From Flavobacteriales bacterium (GTDB lineage Bacteria > Bacteroidota > Bacteroidia > Flavobacteriales > JABDKJ01): a DNA stretch of 64,000 bases. The position numbers were made by a program, and so were the translations under genes. This document shows, piece by piece, positions 1 through 9,307 of the stretch. Each line of letters starts with the position of its first letter. Position 1 is the first letter of the stretch. The stretch spans positions 28,410 through 92,409 of the forward strand of contig JABDKJ010000033.1 of the NCBI GenBank assembly GCA_013002285.1, written 5' to 3'. The notes beneath the pieces are model-generated. The model was not told the origin of the DNA. It saw nothing but the letters and a program-made list of their open reading frames with translations, and made no database searches.

Positions 1-426
1 CTACTTGAAAAACATCAATTCGAATTTCCCGAACTTATCGTTATGGAAACAGGGGGAATGAAAGGTAGGAGAGAAGAATTGACTCGAAAAGAGGTTCATG
101 CGATCATTAAAAAGGGATCTGGTATCGATAACGTTCACTCAGAATATGGAATGACTGAATTGCTTTCCCAAGCTTATTCAACTGGGGATGGCATCTTCAA
201 CTGCCCTCCTTGGATGAAAGTGTTGGCGCGAGACATCAATGACCCTTTTGCTTATACTACTACTGGTAAAACAGGAGGCCTCAATATTATCGATCTGGCA
301 AACCTGAATTCTTGCGCATTTATTGCCACCCAAGATCTTGGAAGGGTTTTTGAAAATGGTTCTTTTGAAGTACTAGGCAGATATGACAACAGCGATGTTC
401 GCGGATGCAACTTGATGGTAGTTTAA
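1..426 (+). CDS. LuxE-like acyl-protein synthetase, C-terminal part (5' truncated by window)
   Basis: The frame is open from base 1, so only the last 141 residues are present and the start lies outside the window. The segment has the look of the LuxE/acyl-protein synthetase branch of adenylate-forming enzymes: a glycine-rich METGGMKGRR stretch, YGMTELLSQAY, a TGKTGGLNIIDLAN stretch and a C-terminal GRYDNSDVRGCNL motif. Members of this family activate a fatty acid or related carboxylate with ATP; in many Bacteroidota the substrate is unknown. The stop codon lies in the palindrome GTTTAAAC, which also supplies the stop of the convergent tyrS gene. Family call is from motif recognition only. Confidence 0.72.
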   Translation, partial: LLEKHQFEFPELIVMETGGMKGRREELTRKEVHAIIKKGSGIDNVHSEYGMTELLSQAYSTGDGIFNCPPWMKVLARDINDPFAYTTTGKTGGLNIIDLANLNSCAFIATQDLGRVFENGSFEVLGRYDNSDVRGCNLMVV

Positions 427-1697
427 ACCACCTTTGACAAAAAGTAATTCTTCTTTCCTCTTTGAAGAATAATATACTTTCCATTTATAAGATCATCACC
501 GGTCAGCATTTTTTCTTCTGTGACTTTCTGTTTATTGACGGATATTGAATTCTCCTTCAAAGCTCTCTTAGCCTCTCCTTTAGACTTTAGAAAGCCCGTT
601 TGTTCTGACAGTGCATCAACGATATTCAACCCTGACGAAAGGTCTGCTGAAGCAATTTCGCCTTGAGGTACTCCCTCAAAAACAGATAGCAGATCATCTT
701 CGGAGATCTGGTTCAACTGTTCTAAAGTACTTTTTCCGAAAAGGATGTTGGAAGCCGCCAAAGCCGCATCTAGATCTTGTTGTCCATGTATCCTTATGGT
801 CAATTCTTCAGCCAACGTTTTTTGCAGGATCCTTAAATGTGGTGCTTCATCATGTTCTTTTTCAAGGGCTTCTATTTCATCCTTTCCTTTCAATGAAAAA
901 ACTCTAATGAAATTCTTTATATCATCATCAGCGGCATTTAGCCAGTATTGATAGAACTTATAGGGTGATGTTTTCTTTTTATCCAACCAAACATTACCAC
1001 CCTGTGACTTTCCGAACTTTGTTCCATCAGCCTTTTTAATGAGCGGAGCAGTAAGCGCAAAAGCTTCTCCTTGAGCCTTTCTTCTGATCAATTCGGTTCC
1101 GGTCACGATGTTACCCCATTGATCTGACCCACCCATTTGCACAAGGCAATCTTTCTCTTTATATAAATGATAGAAGTCGTATCCCTGGATCAATTGATAA
1201 GTGAACTCCGTAAATGAAAGGCCCGATTCCAATCTTGACTTCACCGAGTCTTTGGCCATCATATAATTTACCGTAATGTGCTTTCCAGCTTCACGAATGA
1301 ATTCTAAAAAACCCATATCCTTGAACCAATCATAATTATTAATGATCTCAGCGGAATTTTCTCCGCTATCAAAATCAAGAAAATGCTCCAATTGCTTTTG
1401 TTGGCAATCCAGATTATGCTGTATCGTTTCCGTATCCAAAAATTGTCTCTCTGTAGATCTTCCACTGGGGTCACCGACCATTCCTGTGGCTCCTCCGATT
1501 AAGGCATATGGCTTGTGCCCATGTTTCTGGAAGTGTACCAAAAGCATTATCGGAACTAGATTCCCAATATGCAGTGAATCTGCAGTGGGGTCAAAGCCAA
1601 CATAACCAGCTGTCATTCCCTTGGCCAATTGCTCTTCAAGCCCAGGCATTTTATCCTGCACCATTCCTCTCCAAGTAAGTTCTTCTACAAAAGACAT
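423..1697 (-). CDS. tyrS: tyrosyl-tRNA synthetase
   Basis: Class I aminoacyl-tRNA synthetase that charges tRNA-Tyr in the cytoplasm. The 424-residue length is normal for bacterial TyrS. The HIGH-type signature is HIGN at residues 43-46 and the KMSKS-type signature is KFGKS at 227-231. Between them lie the tyrosine-binding residues of a QMGGSDQWGN block. The last ~80 residues form an S4-like RNA-binding domain with the SGLNIVDALSEQTGF and KRALKENSISVN segments. It is monocistronic, converges with the LuxE-like gene with a 4-base overlap, and diverges from the AsmA-type gene across ~200 bases. Confidence 0.97.
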   Translation of the reverse strand: MSFVEELTWRGMVQDKMPGLEEQLAKGMTAGYVGFDPTADSLHIGNLVPIMLLVHFQKHGHKPYALIGGATGMVGDPSGRSTERQFLDTETIQHNLDCQQKQLEHFLDFDSGENSAEIINNYDWFKDMGFLEFIREAGKHITVNYMMAKDSVKSRLESGLSFTEFTYQLIQGYDFYHLYKEKDCLVQMGGSDQWGNIVTGTELIRRKAQGEAFALTAPLIKKADGTKFGKSQGGNVWLDKKKTSPYKFYQYWLNAADDDIKNFIRVFSLKGKDEIEALEKEHDEAPHLRILQKTLAEELTIRIHGQQDLDAALAASNILFGKSTLEQLNQISEDDLLSVFEGVPQGEIASADLSSGLNIVDALSEQTGFLKSKGEAKRALKENSISVNKQKVTEEKMLTGDDLINGKYIILQRGKKNYFLSKVV

Positions 1698-1747
1698 CTT
1701 TCAATAAATTTTGGTAAAGATAAACAACCGAAACACCTGTGCCATCT

Positions 1748-1768
1748 CGTTCTGAATAATTTAGAACG
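1748..1768. promoter_or_regulatory. near-perfect palindrome between tyrS and the AsmA-type gene
   Basis: Twenty-one bases form an inverted repeat with arms CGTTCT and AGAACG, and nine of ten potential pairs match around a central A. It sits in the divergent intergenic region, about 50 bases upstream of the tyrS start. It could be an operator for a dimeric regulator or a weak hairpin in the tyrS leader. I found no second copy in the window, so the role is open. Confidence 0.3.
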
Positions 1769-1895
1769 CAATTAGATGTTCAGAAAATAAAAAGCAATTT
1801 CCTGTCGTTGCAATTAACACAGAGCTGTTGATGCGGGTAAATAGTTGGCTCGCCTTTTGCACCCTAATAACCTACCTTTCTGAATTAGCCCATCT

Positions 1896-4478
1896 ATGTT
1901 CAAGAAGATCATAAAATATGGCCTTATTGCCTCAGTGGCATTCCTGACCCTCACGGGAATAGGTGCTTTATACGTCTATTTCAATCAAGACGAGATCAAA
2001 GCATTGGCCATGGACAAGCTGAATGACAGCATTAATGGAAGCCTTACGATCAGTAATTCAGAAGCCAGCCTGCTCAGTTCTTTTCCGAAAGTGTCCATAG
2101 ATCTGGAAGATCCATACTTGATCTCTGTGGCCGATACGCTCTTGGCCTGTGAAGAATTGCGACTTAAACTCAACATTTTCGATCTCATCAAAAAAGACTA
2201 CAAGATCAGCGAATTGGATATCATCAATGGGGAAATAGAATTACGTAGTCTTGAAAATGGCGACCTTAATTTTGAGGTTTGGAAGACGGACACCTCCGAA
2301 CGAGAAGAAAGCATAGCTTTTAAAATAGAGGACATTAAACTGAAAAACATTACCATCAATTATTTCGATGAAAGTGTTTCTAATGCATATTCTACAGAGA
2401 TCGAAGAATTAGGAGCTGCATTGGAAACAAGCGAGGAAGTCTGGAAGATCGATCTTGATGGAGACCTCACTTCATTCAACTTTTTGGAAGACACCACCCA
2501 ACGTATCACTCAGCAAGGAATTGAATTAAGCGCCCAATTGACGTATGAAAATGATCAATTGACATTCAATGGTTTTAAGATCGATACTAAAAGAATAGAG
2601 ATCGAAGGAAGTGGAGCACTGACAATGATCAAGGACCAGGAAGTTCTTTCACTGGAACTTGAAACAGCCACATCTCCAAATGGTCTGTTGAACATTTTTG
2701 AACATTACTATGAGTTACCGGAAAACTATAAGACAGATGGTGAGGCCAACATCCTTTCAGATCTGTACTATGCATATGGAAAAAATAAGACCCTTGAAAT
2801 GAAGAACACCATTCAGATAAAAGATGGTGAATTCATTGAAACGGACTCAAAAGAGACGATCAGGAACATATCATTTCAAGGAGAATACAACATAGACAAC
2901 GATCGCTCTGATATGATCATTCAAGAAATGATCTCTGAAATGGCACATGGGAATGTGGCAGTGAATGGTAAAGTATTGGACATACCCGACCCGAAGACAG
3001 ACCTGAATTTTCAAGGTCAATTGGATCTAAGGGAGATCTCTCATTTCTTTTCTTTGGACAGCGTGCTTTTTGATGGGAAGATCAAATTCAATAATACACT
3101 AAAAGGAGAATTCATATCGGAGGAGCTCAATTCTGAAAAGTGGATGAACAAAGCCGAAATAGAAGGCGAAGCCTCTCTGGAAAGGGGTGAAATAGAATGG
3201 TTGGATCAAGATGTGCGAGTAAGTGACCTGTCAGGAAAAATGTTCTTTTCCAAAGACCACATTGCAGTCCAGGATCTTTCCGGGGACATGGAAAGTACCA
3301 CCTTTAATTTGAATGGCACTTTAAGTAACACACTCAATTACTTCATAAAAGAAGACGAGAAACTTGTGATAGAAGCTTTTTTGGAAGCGGACAGAGTTGA
3401 CTTGAAAGAGTTCATCATTAGTACAGAAAATGAAGAGAACAGATCTCAACTCTCTCTACCAGAAAATGTTGAATTTAAGCTCAATTCCAATATTCAGGAT
3501 CTGGTATTCAATGAATTCAAAGCAAAAAAACTAAAAGGACTATTATCCTATAAGAACAAACGTTTTGATGCCAATGACATTTCATTTAACAGTTGCCAAG
3601 GGGAAGTAAGCGGAAGATTGAGCATTACTGAAAAAGCAGAAGACAAATTCCTGGTTACGTGTGAGACTAGTGCAAAAGACCTCGATATTAAACAAGTATT
3701 CCAAGGTTTTGCAAACTTCGACCAGGATTTCCTTACGGCCGAGCACCTTTCAGGAATAACCAGTTCAGATGTATATTTTCAAGGGATAATGGACCAATAT
3801 CTGGATTTTAGGAAAAACACCATCGAGACTATCGCTGATATAAACTTAAAAGATGGTGAACTGATACAGCATCCGGCTATGAAAGAGATCGCTGCTTATT
3901 TGAGAAAGAAAAAACTGCTTAACCCTTTTTTAAAGATCGATGAATTTGAAGAGAATGTAAGGCATCTCTCTTTTTCAGAATTGGAAAATCGTATAGAGAT
4001 CAAAGACTCAAAAATAAAGATCCCAAAAATGGAGATCAAGTCCAATGCCATGGATGCGAATATAAGCGGAGTCCATGGCTTTGATAATGAAGTAGATTAT
4101 CGTATTGATTTCAGGATGCGCGAAATGTTGAAGCAACACGAAGAAGAGATAGAAGAGATCTATGTAGAAGATGACGGTACCGGCTCGCGCATCTTCATAG
4201 CCATGAAGGGCCAGGTAGATGATATGGACATTTCTTTCGACAAAGAAAGTGCTCGAGCTAAAAGAAAGTCTGACCTTAAGAAAGCCAAAGAAGACCTCTT
4301 TAACATATTCAAAAAGCAAGACCCTGAAGAAAAGAAAGAGGAGAAGATCGAGATAAAATTAGAAGACCAGATCGTTCAGGACAAAAAGAAAAAGAAAAAA
4401 GGATTCGGCAAATTATTCGAAAAAGAAGAGGACGAACATGAGGCGATAGACTATGAGATCATAGACGATGAAGAGTGA
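1896..4478 (+). CDS. AsmA-family envelope protein
   Basis: An 860-residue protein with one N-terminal membrane helix (about residues 7-27) and a long beta-rich body with repeated amphipathic strands. The C-terminal third has the AsmA_2-like pattern of Bacteroidota members (HPAMKEIAAYLRKKK followed by an acidic linker and MEIKSNAMDANISG). AsmA-like proteins span from the inner membrane into the periplasm and are linked to phospholipid transport and outer-membrane homeostasis. The last ~80 residues are a highly charged Lys/Glu tail, including a run of six lysines. The ATG start is directly followed by the membrane helix, which supports it. No operon partner is evident; an orphan histidine kinase follows after 84 bases. 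Confidence 0.85.
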   Translation: MFKKIIKYGLIASVAFLTLTGIGALYVYFNQDEIKALAMDKLNDSINGSLTISNSEASLLSSFPKVSIDLEDPYLISVADTLLACEELRLKLNIFDLIKKDYKISELDIINGEIELRSLENGDLNFEVWKTDTSEREESIAFKIEDIKLKNITINYFDESVSNAYSTEIEELGAALETSEEVWKIDLDGDLTSFNFLEDTTQRITQQGIELSAQLTYENDQLTFNGFKIDTKRIEIEGSGALTMIKDQEVLSLELETATSPNGLLNIFEHYYELPENYKTDGEANILSDLYYAYGKNKTLEMKNTIQIKDGEFIETDSKETIRNISFQGEYNIDNDRSDMIIQEMISEMAHGNVAVNGKVLDIPDPKTDLNFQGQLDLREISHFFSLDSVLFDGKIKFNNTLKGEFISEELNSEKWMNKAEIEGEASLERGEIEWLDQDVRVSDLSGKMFFSKDHIAVQDLSGDMESTTFNLNGTLSNTLNYFIKEDEKLVIEAFLEADRVDLKEFIISTENEENRSQLSLPENVEFKLNSNIQDLVFNEFKAKKLKGLLSYKNKRFDANDISFNSCQGEVSGRLSITEKAEDKFLVTCETSAKDLDIKQVFQGFANFDQDFLTAEHLSGITSSDVYFQGIMDQYLDFRKNTIETIADINLKDGELIQHPAMKEIAAYLRKKKLLNPFLKIDEFEENVRHLSFSELENRIEIKDSKIKIPKMEIKSNAMDANISGVHGFDNEVDYRIDFRMREMLKQHEEEIEEIYVEDDGTGSRIFIAMKGQVDDMDISFDKESARAKRKSDLKKAKEDLFNIFKKQDPEEKKEEKIEIKLEDQIVQDKKKKKKGFGKLFEKEEDEHEAIDYEIIDDEE

Positions 4479-4562
4479 TATCTGTTGCATTTCCCCCTGA
4501 AAATCCCTTTATTTAGAGTCAAATTGCCGCCTATACCCGACTTCTACATTGTAGTTTATTAA

Positions 4563-6071
4563 ATGAGTATTTATTCCAAAAAGCAACGCTGGAAGATCAT
4601 CCTGCTTATACTTGCTTTGCTCATCATAGTGGCATCTCTATGGTATGGCAGTTCAATTGTAAACAAGGTTAGGTCTGAGGAAAAAGAAAAGGTAGAACTT
4701 TGGAGCGAGGCCATTCAGAAAAAGAGTGAGTTGGTCCGCTATTACGAAGTGCTGTTCAAAGATCTTAGGGAAGAAGAGCGAAAAAAAGTAGAACTCTGGA
4801 GAGACGCCATGAAAATAAGTGTCAATCCAAACGTCATTGACATCCCTCCCATTACTACAAAAATATTATTAGGCAATAAGTCCATCCCGACCATTATAAC
4901 AGAAGCGGATAAAAAGACCATCAACACCTACGGTAATTTGGACCCTTCGAGAGAGAATGACCCTAAATATCTCAAAGAGCAGTTGAACATCATGAAAGGT
5001 CAATATGAGCCATTGGAGATCAATGAGTATGGTATTCATCAGTATGTTTTCTATAAAGATTCCCGGATCATCACAGAACTTGAAGAAAAGATGGATGCCC
5101 TGATCAATTCATTCATTTCTGAAACAGTCATCAATTCTGCATCTGTGCCTGTTATCCTCACCGGACCGAACGGTGAAAACGTTAGAAGTTTTGGAAATGT
5201 AGACTCCCTTGTCGTGAATGATCCAGCTCAATTGCAGCTAAAGCTCAAGTCTATGGCTGCTGAAAATACACCTATAGAGGTCGATCTGGGAGAAGGAGAT
5301 CTATCATATATCTATTATGCTGAATCACTTGTGCTAAAGCAGCTTAAATTCTTCCCTCTTGTGCAGTTCATTATCATTGGACTTTTCCTTTTGATCGCCT
5401 ATCTGATCTGGAGTACATTCAGAAAAGCAGAACAAGACCAAGTTTGGGTGGGTCTTGCAAAAGAAACAGCCCATCAATTGGGCACACCCCTTTCCTCTTT
5501 AATGGCTTGGGTCCAACTAATGGAGGCAAAAGATGTGGAACCAAGCATGGTTTCTGAACTCAACAAAGATGTTATGCGTTTAGAGACCATCACTGATCGG
5601 TTTTCTAAGATCGGTTCAATGCCCGAACTAGATAAGGAGAATGTCTTTTCAGTACTTAGATCAACGATCAATTATCTGCAACCTCGCGTAAGTTCAAAGA
5701 TCAATTTCAGTCTGAACGATGAGGACGGTTTTGACGCCATTGCAAAATTGAACAAACCACTGTTCAGTTGGGTCATAGAAAATATCTGTAAGAATGCGAT
5801 AGACGCCATGAATGGTGAAGGCAGTATAGAGGTGAACGTGATAGACGAGATACAGGTCACTTATATCGACATCAGTGATACGGGGAAAGGCCTCCCTTCC
5901 AATTTACATAAACGCGTTTTTCAGCCTGGTTTCACAACTAAGAAAAGAGGCTGGGGACTTGGGCTCTCTCTTTCTAAAAGGATCATTGAGAATTACCATG
6001 AGGGCAAGATCTTCGTTAAGCGCTCAGAAGTCGGAAAAGGCACTACCTTTAGGATAGTCCTCAACAAATAA
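4563..6071 (+). CDS. orphan sensor histidine kinase with duplicated sensor segment
   Basis: A 502-residue membrane kinase. Membrane helices are at about residues 11-29 and 262-284, enclosing a periplasmic region of ~230 residues. The cytoplasmic part has the phospho-acceptor His304 in ETAHQLGTPLSS, an N box (NICKNAIDAM), a G1 box (DTGKGL) and a GWGLGLS G2 box. No HAMP domain is obvious. The periplasmic region contains two 47-residue segments (108-154 and 195-241) that align without gaps at 14 identities, so the sensor seems to be an internal duplication. No response regulator lies next to it. hemW begins one base after its stop, so the two are probably cotranscribed. Confidence 0.92.
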   Translation: MSIYSKKQRWKIILLILALLIIVASLWYGSSIVNKVRSEEKEKVELWSEAIQKKSELVRYYEVLFKDLREEERKKVELWRDAMKISVNPNVIDIPPITTKILLGNKSIPTIITEADKKTINTYGNLDPSRENDPKYLKEQLNIMKGQYEPLEINEYGIHQYVFYKDSRIITELEEKMDALINSFISETVINSASVPVILTGPNGENVRSFGNVDSLVVNDPAQLQLKLKSMAAENTPIEVDLGEGDLSYIYYAESLVLKQLKFFPLVQFIIIGLFLLIAYLIWSTFRKAEQDQVWVGLAKETAHQLGTPLSSLMAWVQLMEAKDVEPSMVSELNKDVMRLETITDRFSKIGSMPELDKENVFSVLRSTINYLQPRVSSKINFSLNDEDGFDAIAKLNKPLFSWVIENICKNAIDAMNGEGSIEVNVIDEIQVTYIDISDTGKGLPSNLHKRVFQPGFTTKKRGWGLGLSLSKRIIENYHEGKIFVKRSEVGKGTTFRIVLNK

Positions 6072-6072
6072 T

Positions 6073-7194
6073 TTGGCCGGTATTTACATTCATATACCCT
6101 ACTGCAAGCAAGCTTGTAACTATTGCGACTTTCATTTTTCAACCCAGAAAAACAGCATGGAAGAAATGCAGCAAGCCATGCTCAAAGAATTGGAAATGCG
6201 TAAAGCTTTTCTTGGAAAAGATCCTGTAGAAACGATCTATTTTGGAGGTGGTTCTCCGAGTCTTTTGCCAAAAACATATCTAGAAGCCTTTCTCAATTCT
6301 ATTGAGAAAATGGCACCTGGAACTGCAGAAAGAGAAGTCACTCTAGAAGCAAATCCAGACGATATGGACCTAGAGACTTTAATGGATTGGCGATCGATCG
6401 GAATAAACAGGCTATCAGTAGGTATCCAGTCTTTCCATGACCAAGACCTGAAATGGATGAACAGAGCGCACAATGCAGATGAAGCAAAGCTTTGTATAAA
6501 AAGGGCAAAGCAAGCTGGCTTTGAAAATATCTCGATAGATCTGATATATGGCATTCCAGACCAAGACATGAATACTTGGAAAGAAAACGTGCAATTGGCC
6601 ATCGCGTCTCACATCCAACATATTTCGGCCTATTGTCTGACCATCGAAAAGAATACCGTTTTCGGCAATTGGAAAGCTCACAACAAACTAAGTGAAGCAC
6701 CTGACGAAAAAGTGGAAGAAGAGTTCCTATTTCTAAGGAACCAACTATCCGATTCAGGTTTTGAGCATTACGAGATCTCCAATTTTGCCAAAGCAGGATC
6801 TATTTCTAAACATAATTCGGCTTATTGGAAGGGAAGTAATTATATGGGCATTGGCCCATCTGCTCATTCTTTTGACGGAAAACAAAGACTCTGGAATGTA
6901 AGGAACAATCCGCAATATATCAGATCCCTTGGTCTGAACGAATTGGCCATTGAAGCTGAAGTACTAAGCGAGAAAGATCGTTTTAACGAAGTCGTTCTCA
7001 CTGGCCTGCGTACCATTTGGGGAGTAGATCTCGATCATCTTCAAGAAGAGTTTGGAGTAGACCTCTTGGAAAAGGAAAAGAAAGTGATTTATCAATTCAA
7101 GGAGGAGCTTAGAATTGAGGATCAACACTTGAAACTGAAGAAAAAGGGACTCTTGTTGGCAGATCGCATTGCATCTGACTTATTTTGGGTGTAA
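6073..7194 (+). CDS. hemW: HemW-type radical SAM haem chaperone / coproporphyrinogen oxidase-like
   Basis: A radical SAM protein of 373 residues with the CxxxCxxC cluster at Cys11, Cys15 and Cys18, a GGGSPS S-adenosylmethionine-binding loop, ESxN-like LEANPDD, and the family motif HNSAYW. Proteins of this type were named HemN-like but are now mostly regarded as haem chaperones (HemW). The start is TTG at 6073: the next methionine lies after the iron-sulfur motif, so an ATG start would destroy the enzyme. It follows the kinase gene by one base. Its C-terminal coding end is followed closely by a lipoprotein gene. Confidence 0.93.
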   Translation: MAGIYIHIPYCKQACNYCDFHFSTQKNSMEEMQQAMLKELEMRKAFLGKDPVETIYFGGGSPSLLPKTYLEAFLNSIEKMAPGTAEREVTLEANPDDMDLETLMDWRSIGINRLSVGIQSFHDQDLKWMNRAHNADEAKLCIKRAKQAGFENISIDLIYGIPDQDMNTWKENVQLAIASHIQHISAYCLTIEKNTVFGNWKAHNKLSEAPDEKVEEEFLFLRNQLSDSGFEHYEISNFAKAGSISKHNSAYWKGSNYMGIGPSAHSFDGKQRLWNVRNNPQYIRSLGLNELAIEAEVLSEKDRFNEVVLTGLRTIWGVDLDHLQEEFGVDLLEKEKKVIYQFKEELRIEDQHLKLKKKGLLLADRIASDLFWV

Positions 7195-7216
7195 TATTTG
7201 TAGTACATGTAACCAG

Positions 7217-8104
7217 ATGAAAACGAGCTTTACATATTTCCTTTTCCTTGTCTTGGCAGGACTGATCATGGCCTGTTCATCTCAGCAAGACCAGGTGGCC
7301 TTAAAAGAATTGCCAGAGGCTGTTATTGAACAGGTAAACAACTCTTCTCATGACACCATATTTTCACAGGAAGATCTGTTTGATGGGAATAAGATCGTCC
7401 GGTCTGCCGATGACACCTACAGTATACATGACAAAAATGGAAACCTAAGGTTTTCCGACCTGCGTTTTGCGAAAAGCATCAGTTGGGAATTTGCTCAAAT
7501 ATTAGATCAACAAGGCAAGATCAAATTATTGAATGGAGAGCTAGAGCAAGTCGAAAAAGCAGAAACTCCCTACGGCTTTTGTGGAACAGTTCCGCATTAC
7601 ACAATGGCCATTATTGAAGACGGAAATGATTGGGTTATAACTGCAGACGAGACTTTCTTTGATCATGACCAAAAAATACCACCGAAGGAGATCGGTAGAT
7701 ACAGCAAAGAAAATGTCGATCACTTAGAATTCATTTCTGGCACTCATGAATTCAGATATGACAGCAATTTTGGGATCGGAGCTACTATTCCACTAGAACC
7801 CAGGACTGTGCTCGCTAGAAAAAATGACAAATGGGCTATACCAAACTATTCTCGGGAGTATTCAGATGAGCAATTCAAAGAGTTTCACTCAAATGAGCTC
7901 TCTTTCATTTTCGATTCAGTGTCTATTTTATCCAATGCTATTCAAACGAAAATTGGTGATCTATACGGTTATCATGGAATTTGCACTCCCAAATATACAG
8001 TTCTGTCTCCATTCGATCATCACTTAGCCCGTTTTGAATTGCCTAACGGCCTGACGGGTTTCATAAGTACCGATGGTATCGAGTATTTGGATCAAGATCT
8101 GTAA
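7217..8104 (+). CDS. uncharacterised lipoprotein
   Basis: A 295-residue protein beginning with a lipoprotein signal: MKTSFTYFLFLVLAGLIMAC, with the lipidated Cys at residue 20. A longer frame opens at 7169 inside hemW, but the ATG at 7217 puts the signal at the N-terminus and is preferred. The body has short repeated elements with DKNGN- and DGNDW-like turns that vaguely recall WG-type repeats, but I do not recognise a domain. It stands 22 bases after hemW. Function unknown. Confidence 0.75.
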   Translation: MKTSFTYFLFLVLAGLIMACSSQQDQVALKELPEAVIEQVNNSSHDTIFSQEDLFDGNKIVRSADDTYSIHDKNGNLRFSDLRFAKSISWEFAQILDQQGKIKLLNGELEQVEKAETPYGFCGTVPHYTMAIIEDGNDWVITADETFFDHDQKIPPKEIGRYSKENVDHLEFISGTHEFRYDSNFGIGATIPLEPRTVLARKNDKWAIPNYSREYSDEQFKEFHSNELSFIFDSVSILSNAIQTKIGDLYGYHGICTPKYTVLSPFDHHLARFELPNGLTGFISTDGIEYLDQDL

Positions 8105-8127
8105 TTTTTTTTTATACCTTCAGATAC

Positions 8128-8598
8128 ATGACGATTAAAGCAGAAACAGTAAAAGAGTATTTAGATCAATTGCCAGACGACCGAAAGAAAGTATTGACCA
8201 AGATACGGAAGACCCTAAAAACCAATCTGCCAAAAGGGTTTAAAGAAACGATCCAATATAATATGCCCGGATTTGTTGTTCCACATAGCATTTATCCGGA
8301 TGGATATCATGTGAATCCAAAAGAACCTCTTCCATTTATAAATTATGCATCTCAGAAGAATTTTGTAGCGCTTTATCATTCCGGAGTATATGGCGACCCC
8401 AAACTAAATAAATGGTTTACAAGTGAATATCCGAAACATTGCAAGACCAAATTAGACATGGGGAAGAGCTGTGTAAGGTTCAAAAAAATGGAAGATATTC
8501 CTTATGCATTGATAGGTGAATTAGCAAAAAAGATCACTGTAGAGGATTACATCTCTTTGTATGAACAAAACCTGAAGAATAGCCGGAAAAAGGGTTGA
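8128..8598 (+). CDS. DUF1801 (YdhG-like) domain protein
   Basis: A 156-residue soluble protein with the DUF1801 pattern: an N-terminal VKEYLDQLPDDRKKVLTKIR helix, ETIQYNMPGF in the middle, a NFVALYHSGVYG strand, and a C-terminal GKSCVRFKKMEDIPY block. The family has a SufE/YdhG-like small alpha/beta fold and no settled biochemical role. ATG start 23 bases after the upstream lipoprotein gene. Likely cytoplasmic. Confidence 0.8.
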   Translation: MTIKAETVKEYLDQLPDDRKKVLTKIRKTLKTNLPKGFKETIQYNMPGFVVPHSIYPDGYHVNPKEPLPFINYASQKNFVALYHSGVYGDPKLNKWFTSEYPKHCKTKLDMGKSCVRFKKMEDIPYALIGELAKKITVEDYISLYEQNLKNSRKKG

Positions 8599-8611
8599 AA
8601 GAATAAATTAT

Positions 8612-9217
8612 TTGAAAAAACCATTCTACGCATTTTGGATACTGATCGGAAGCACTGGTGTTTTGCACACCCAGTATATTCCTACTTATGAATATGAGTT
8701 CAACCAAAAGCTTAGGGACAACATTGACAAAGTGATACTTGAAGGTGTTGATGATACCTGCGGTGTAATAAACTTTTTCTATCCAATTGAACTAAGTTCT
8801 GAGGGGTATAGAGGGTCTAATGTACTCCAATTTCAAGTGGAAAATGATTGCTCGAAATTCATTGATCTCACAAAAAAACAAAAAGGATTCTTCTTGGAGA
8901 TCATAGTAACTGACAACTACAACCTACTTATGAATTTGAATGATGTCAAAGAGAGTGATATTGAAAATGCTTCTGAGCGTTTTTTCACAGATTACCTTGT
9001 CAATAAAGAAGGGATCACTTCTCTGCCAACTATCTCTCTTAGGGTGAGTAGAGAATGTAAAAACAAAAAAAGGGTTGATACCATTCTTGATACGATCCAT
9101 CGAGGCTTTTTTACTGCGGCAAAAAGGTCTGTTGAACTTCGAAAAACACCCCTAAGATTTCACCTTGGCAAGAGTTCAAGGGCTGAGCCACCCCGCATAG
9201 AACTGTTCGGCCAATAA
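8612..9217 (+). CDS. hypothetical exported protein
   Basis: A 201-residue protein with a hydrophobic N-terminus (KPFYAFWILIGSTGVLHTQ) that may be a signal peptide. It starts with TTG 13 bases after the DUF1801 gene; no ATG lies early enough to keep this N-terminus. I recognise no family. Two cysteines (in DDTCGVI and ENDCSKF) and a basic C-terminal third are the visible features. Followed by a ~90-base gap. It could be a periplasmic partner of a neighbour, but nothing in the sequence says which. Confidence 0.6.
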   Translation: MKKPFYAFWILIGSTGVLHTQYIPTYEYEFNQKLRDNIDKVILEGVDDTCGVINFFYPIELSSEGYRGSNVLQFQVENDCSKFIDLTKKQKGFFLEIIVTDNYNLLMNLNDVKESDIENASERFFTDYLVNKEGITSLPTISLRVSRECKNKKRVDTILDTIHRGFFTAAKRSVELRKTPLRFHLGKSSRAEPPRIELFGQ

Positions 9218-9307
9218 GTCTTTGCCAGATAAATATTTTCTCAAAAGATCCATATCAGAGATCTAAATTCTACTTGTTTTCCTATTTTGAAGCCTGAATT
9301 AAACTAA

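Noticed and set aside
4545..4552. TACATTGT with a TTG 18 bases upstream (4524-4526) as the kinase promoter.
   Set aside because: The -7 sequence has two mismatches to TAnnTTTG and would place the start almost at the ATG; too weak to list as a feature.
6237..6700. Three overlapping minus-strand frames of 88-121 codons.
   Set aside because: All lie within hemW and have no signal, motif or context of their own.
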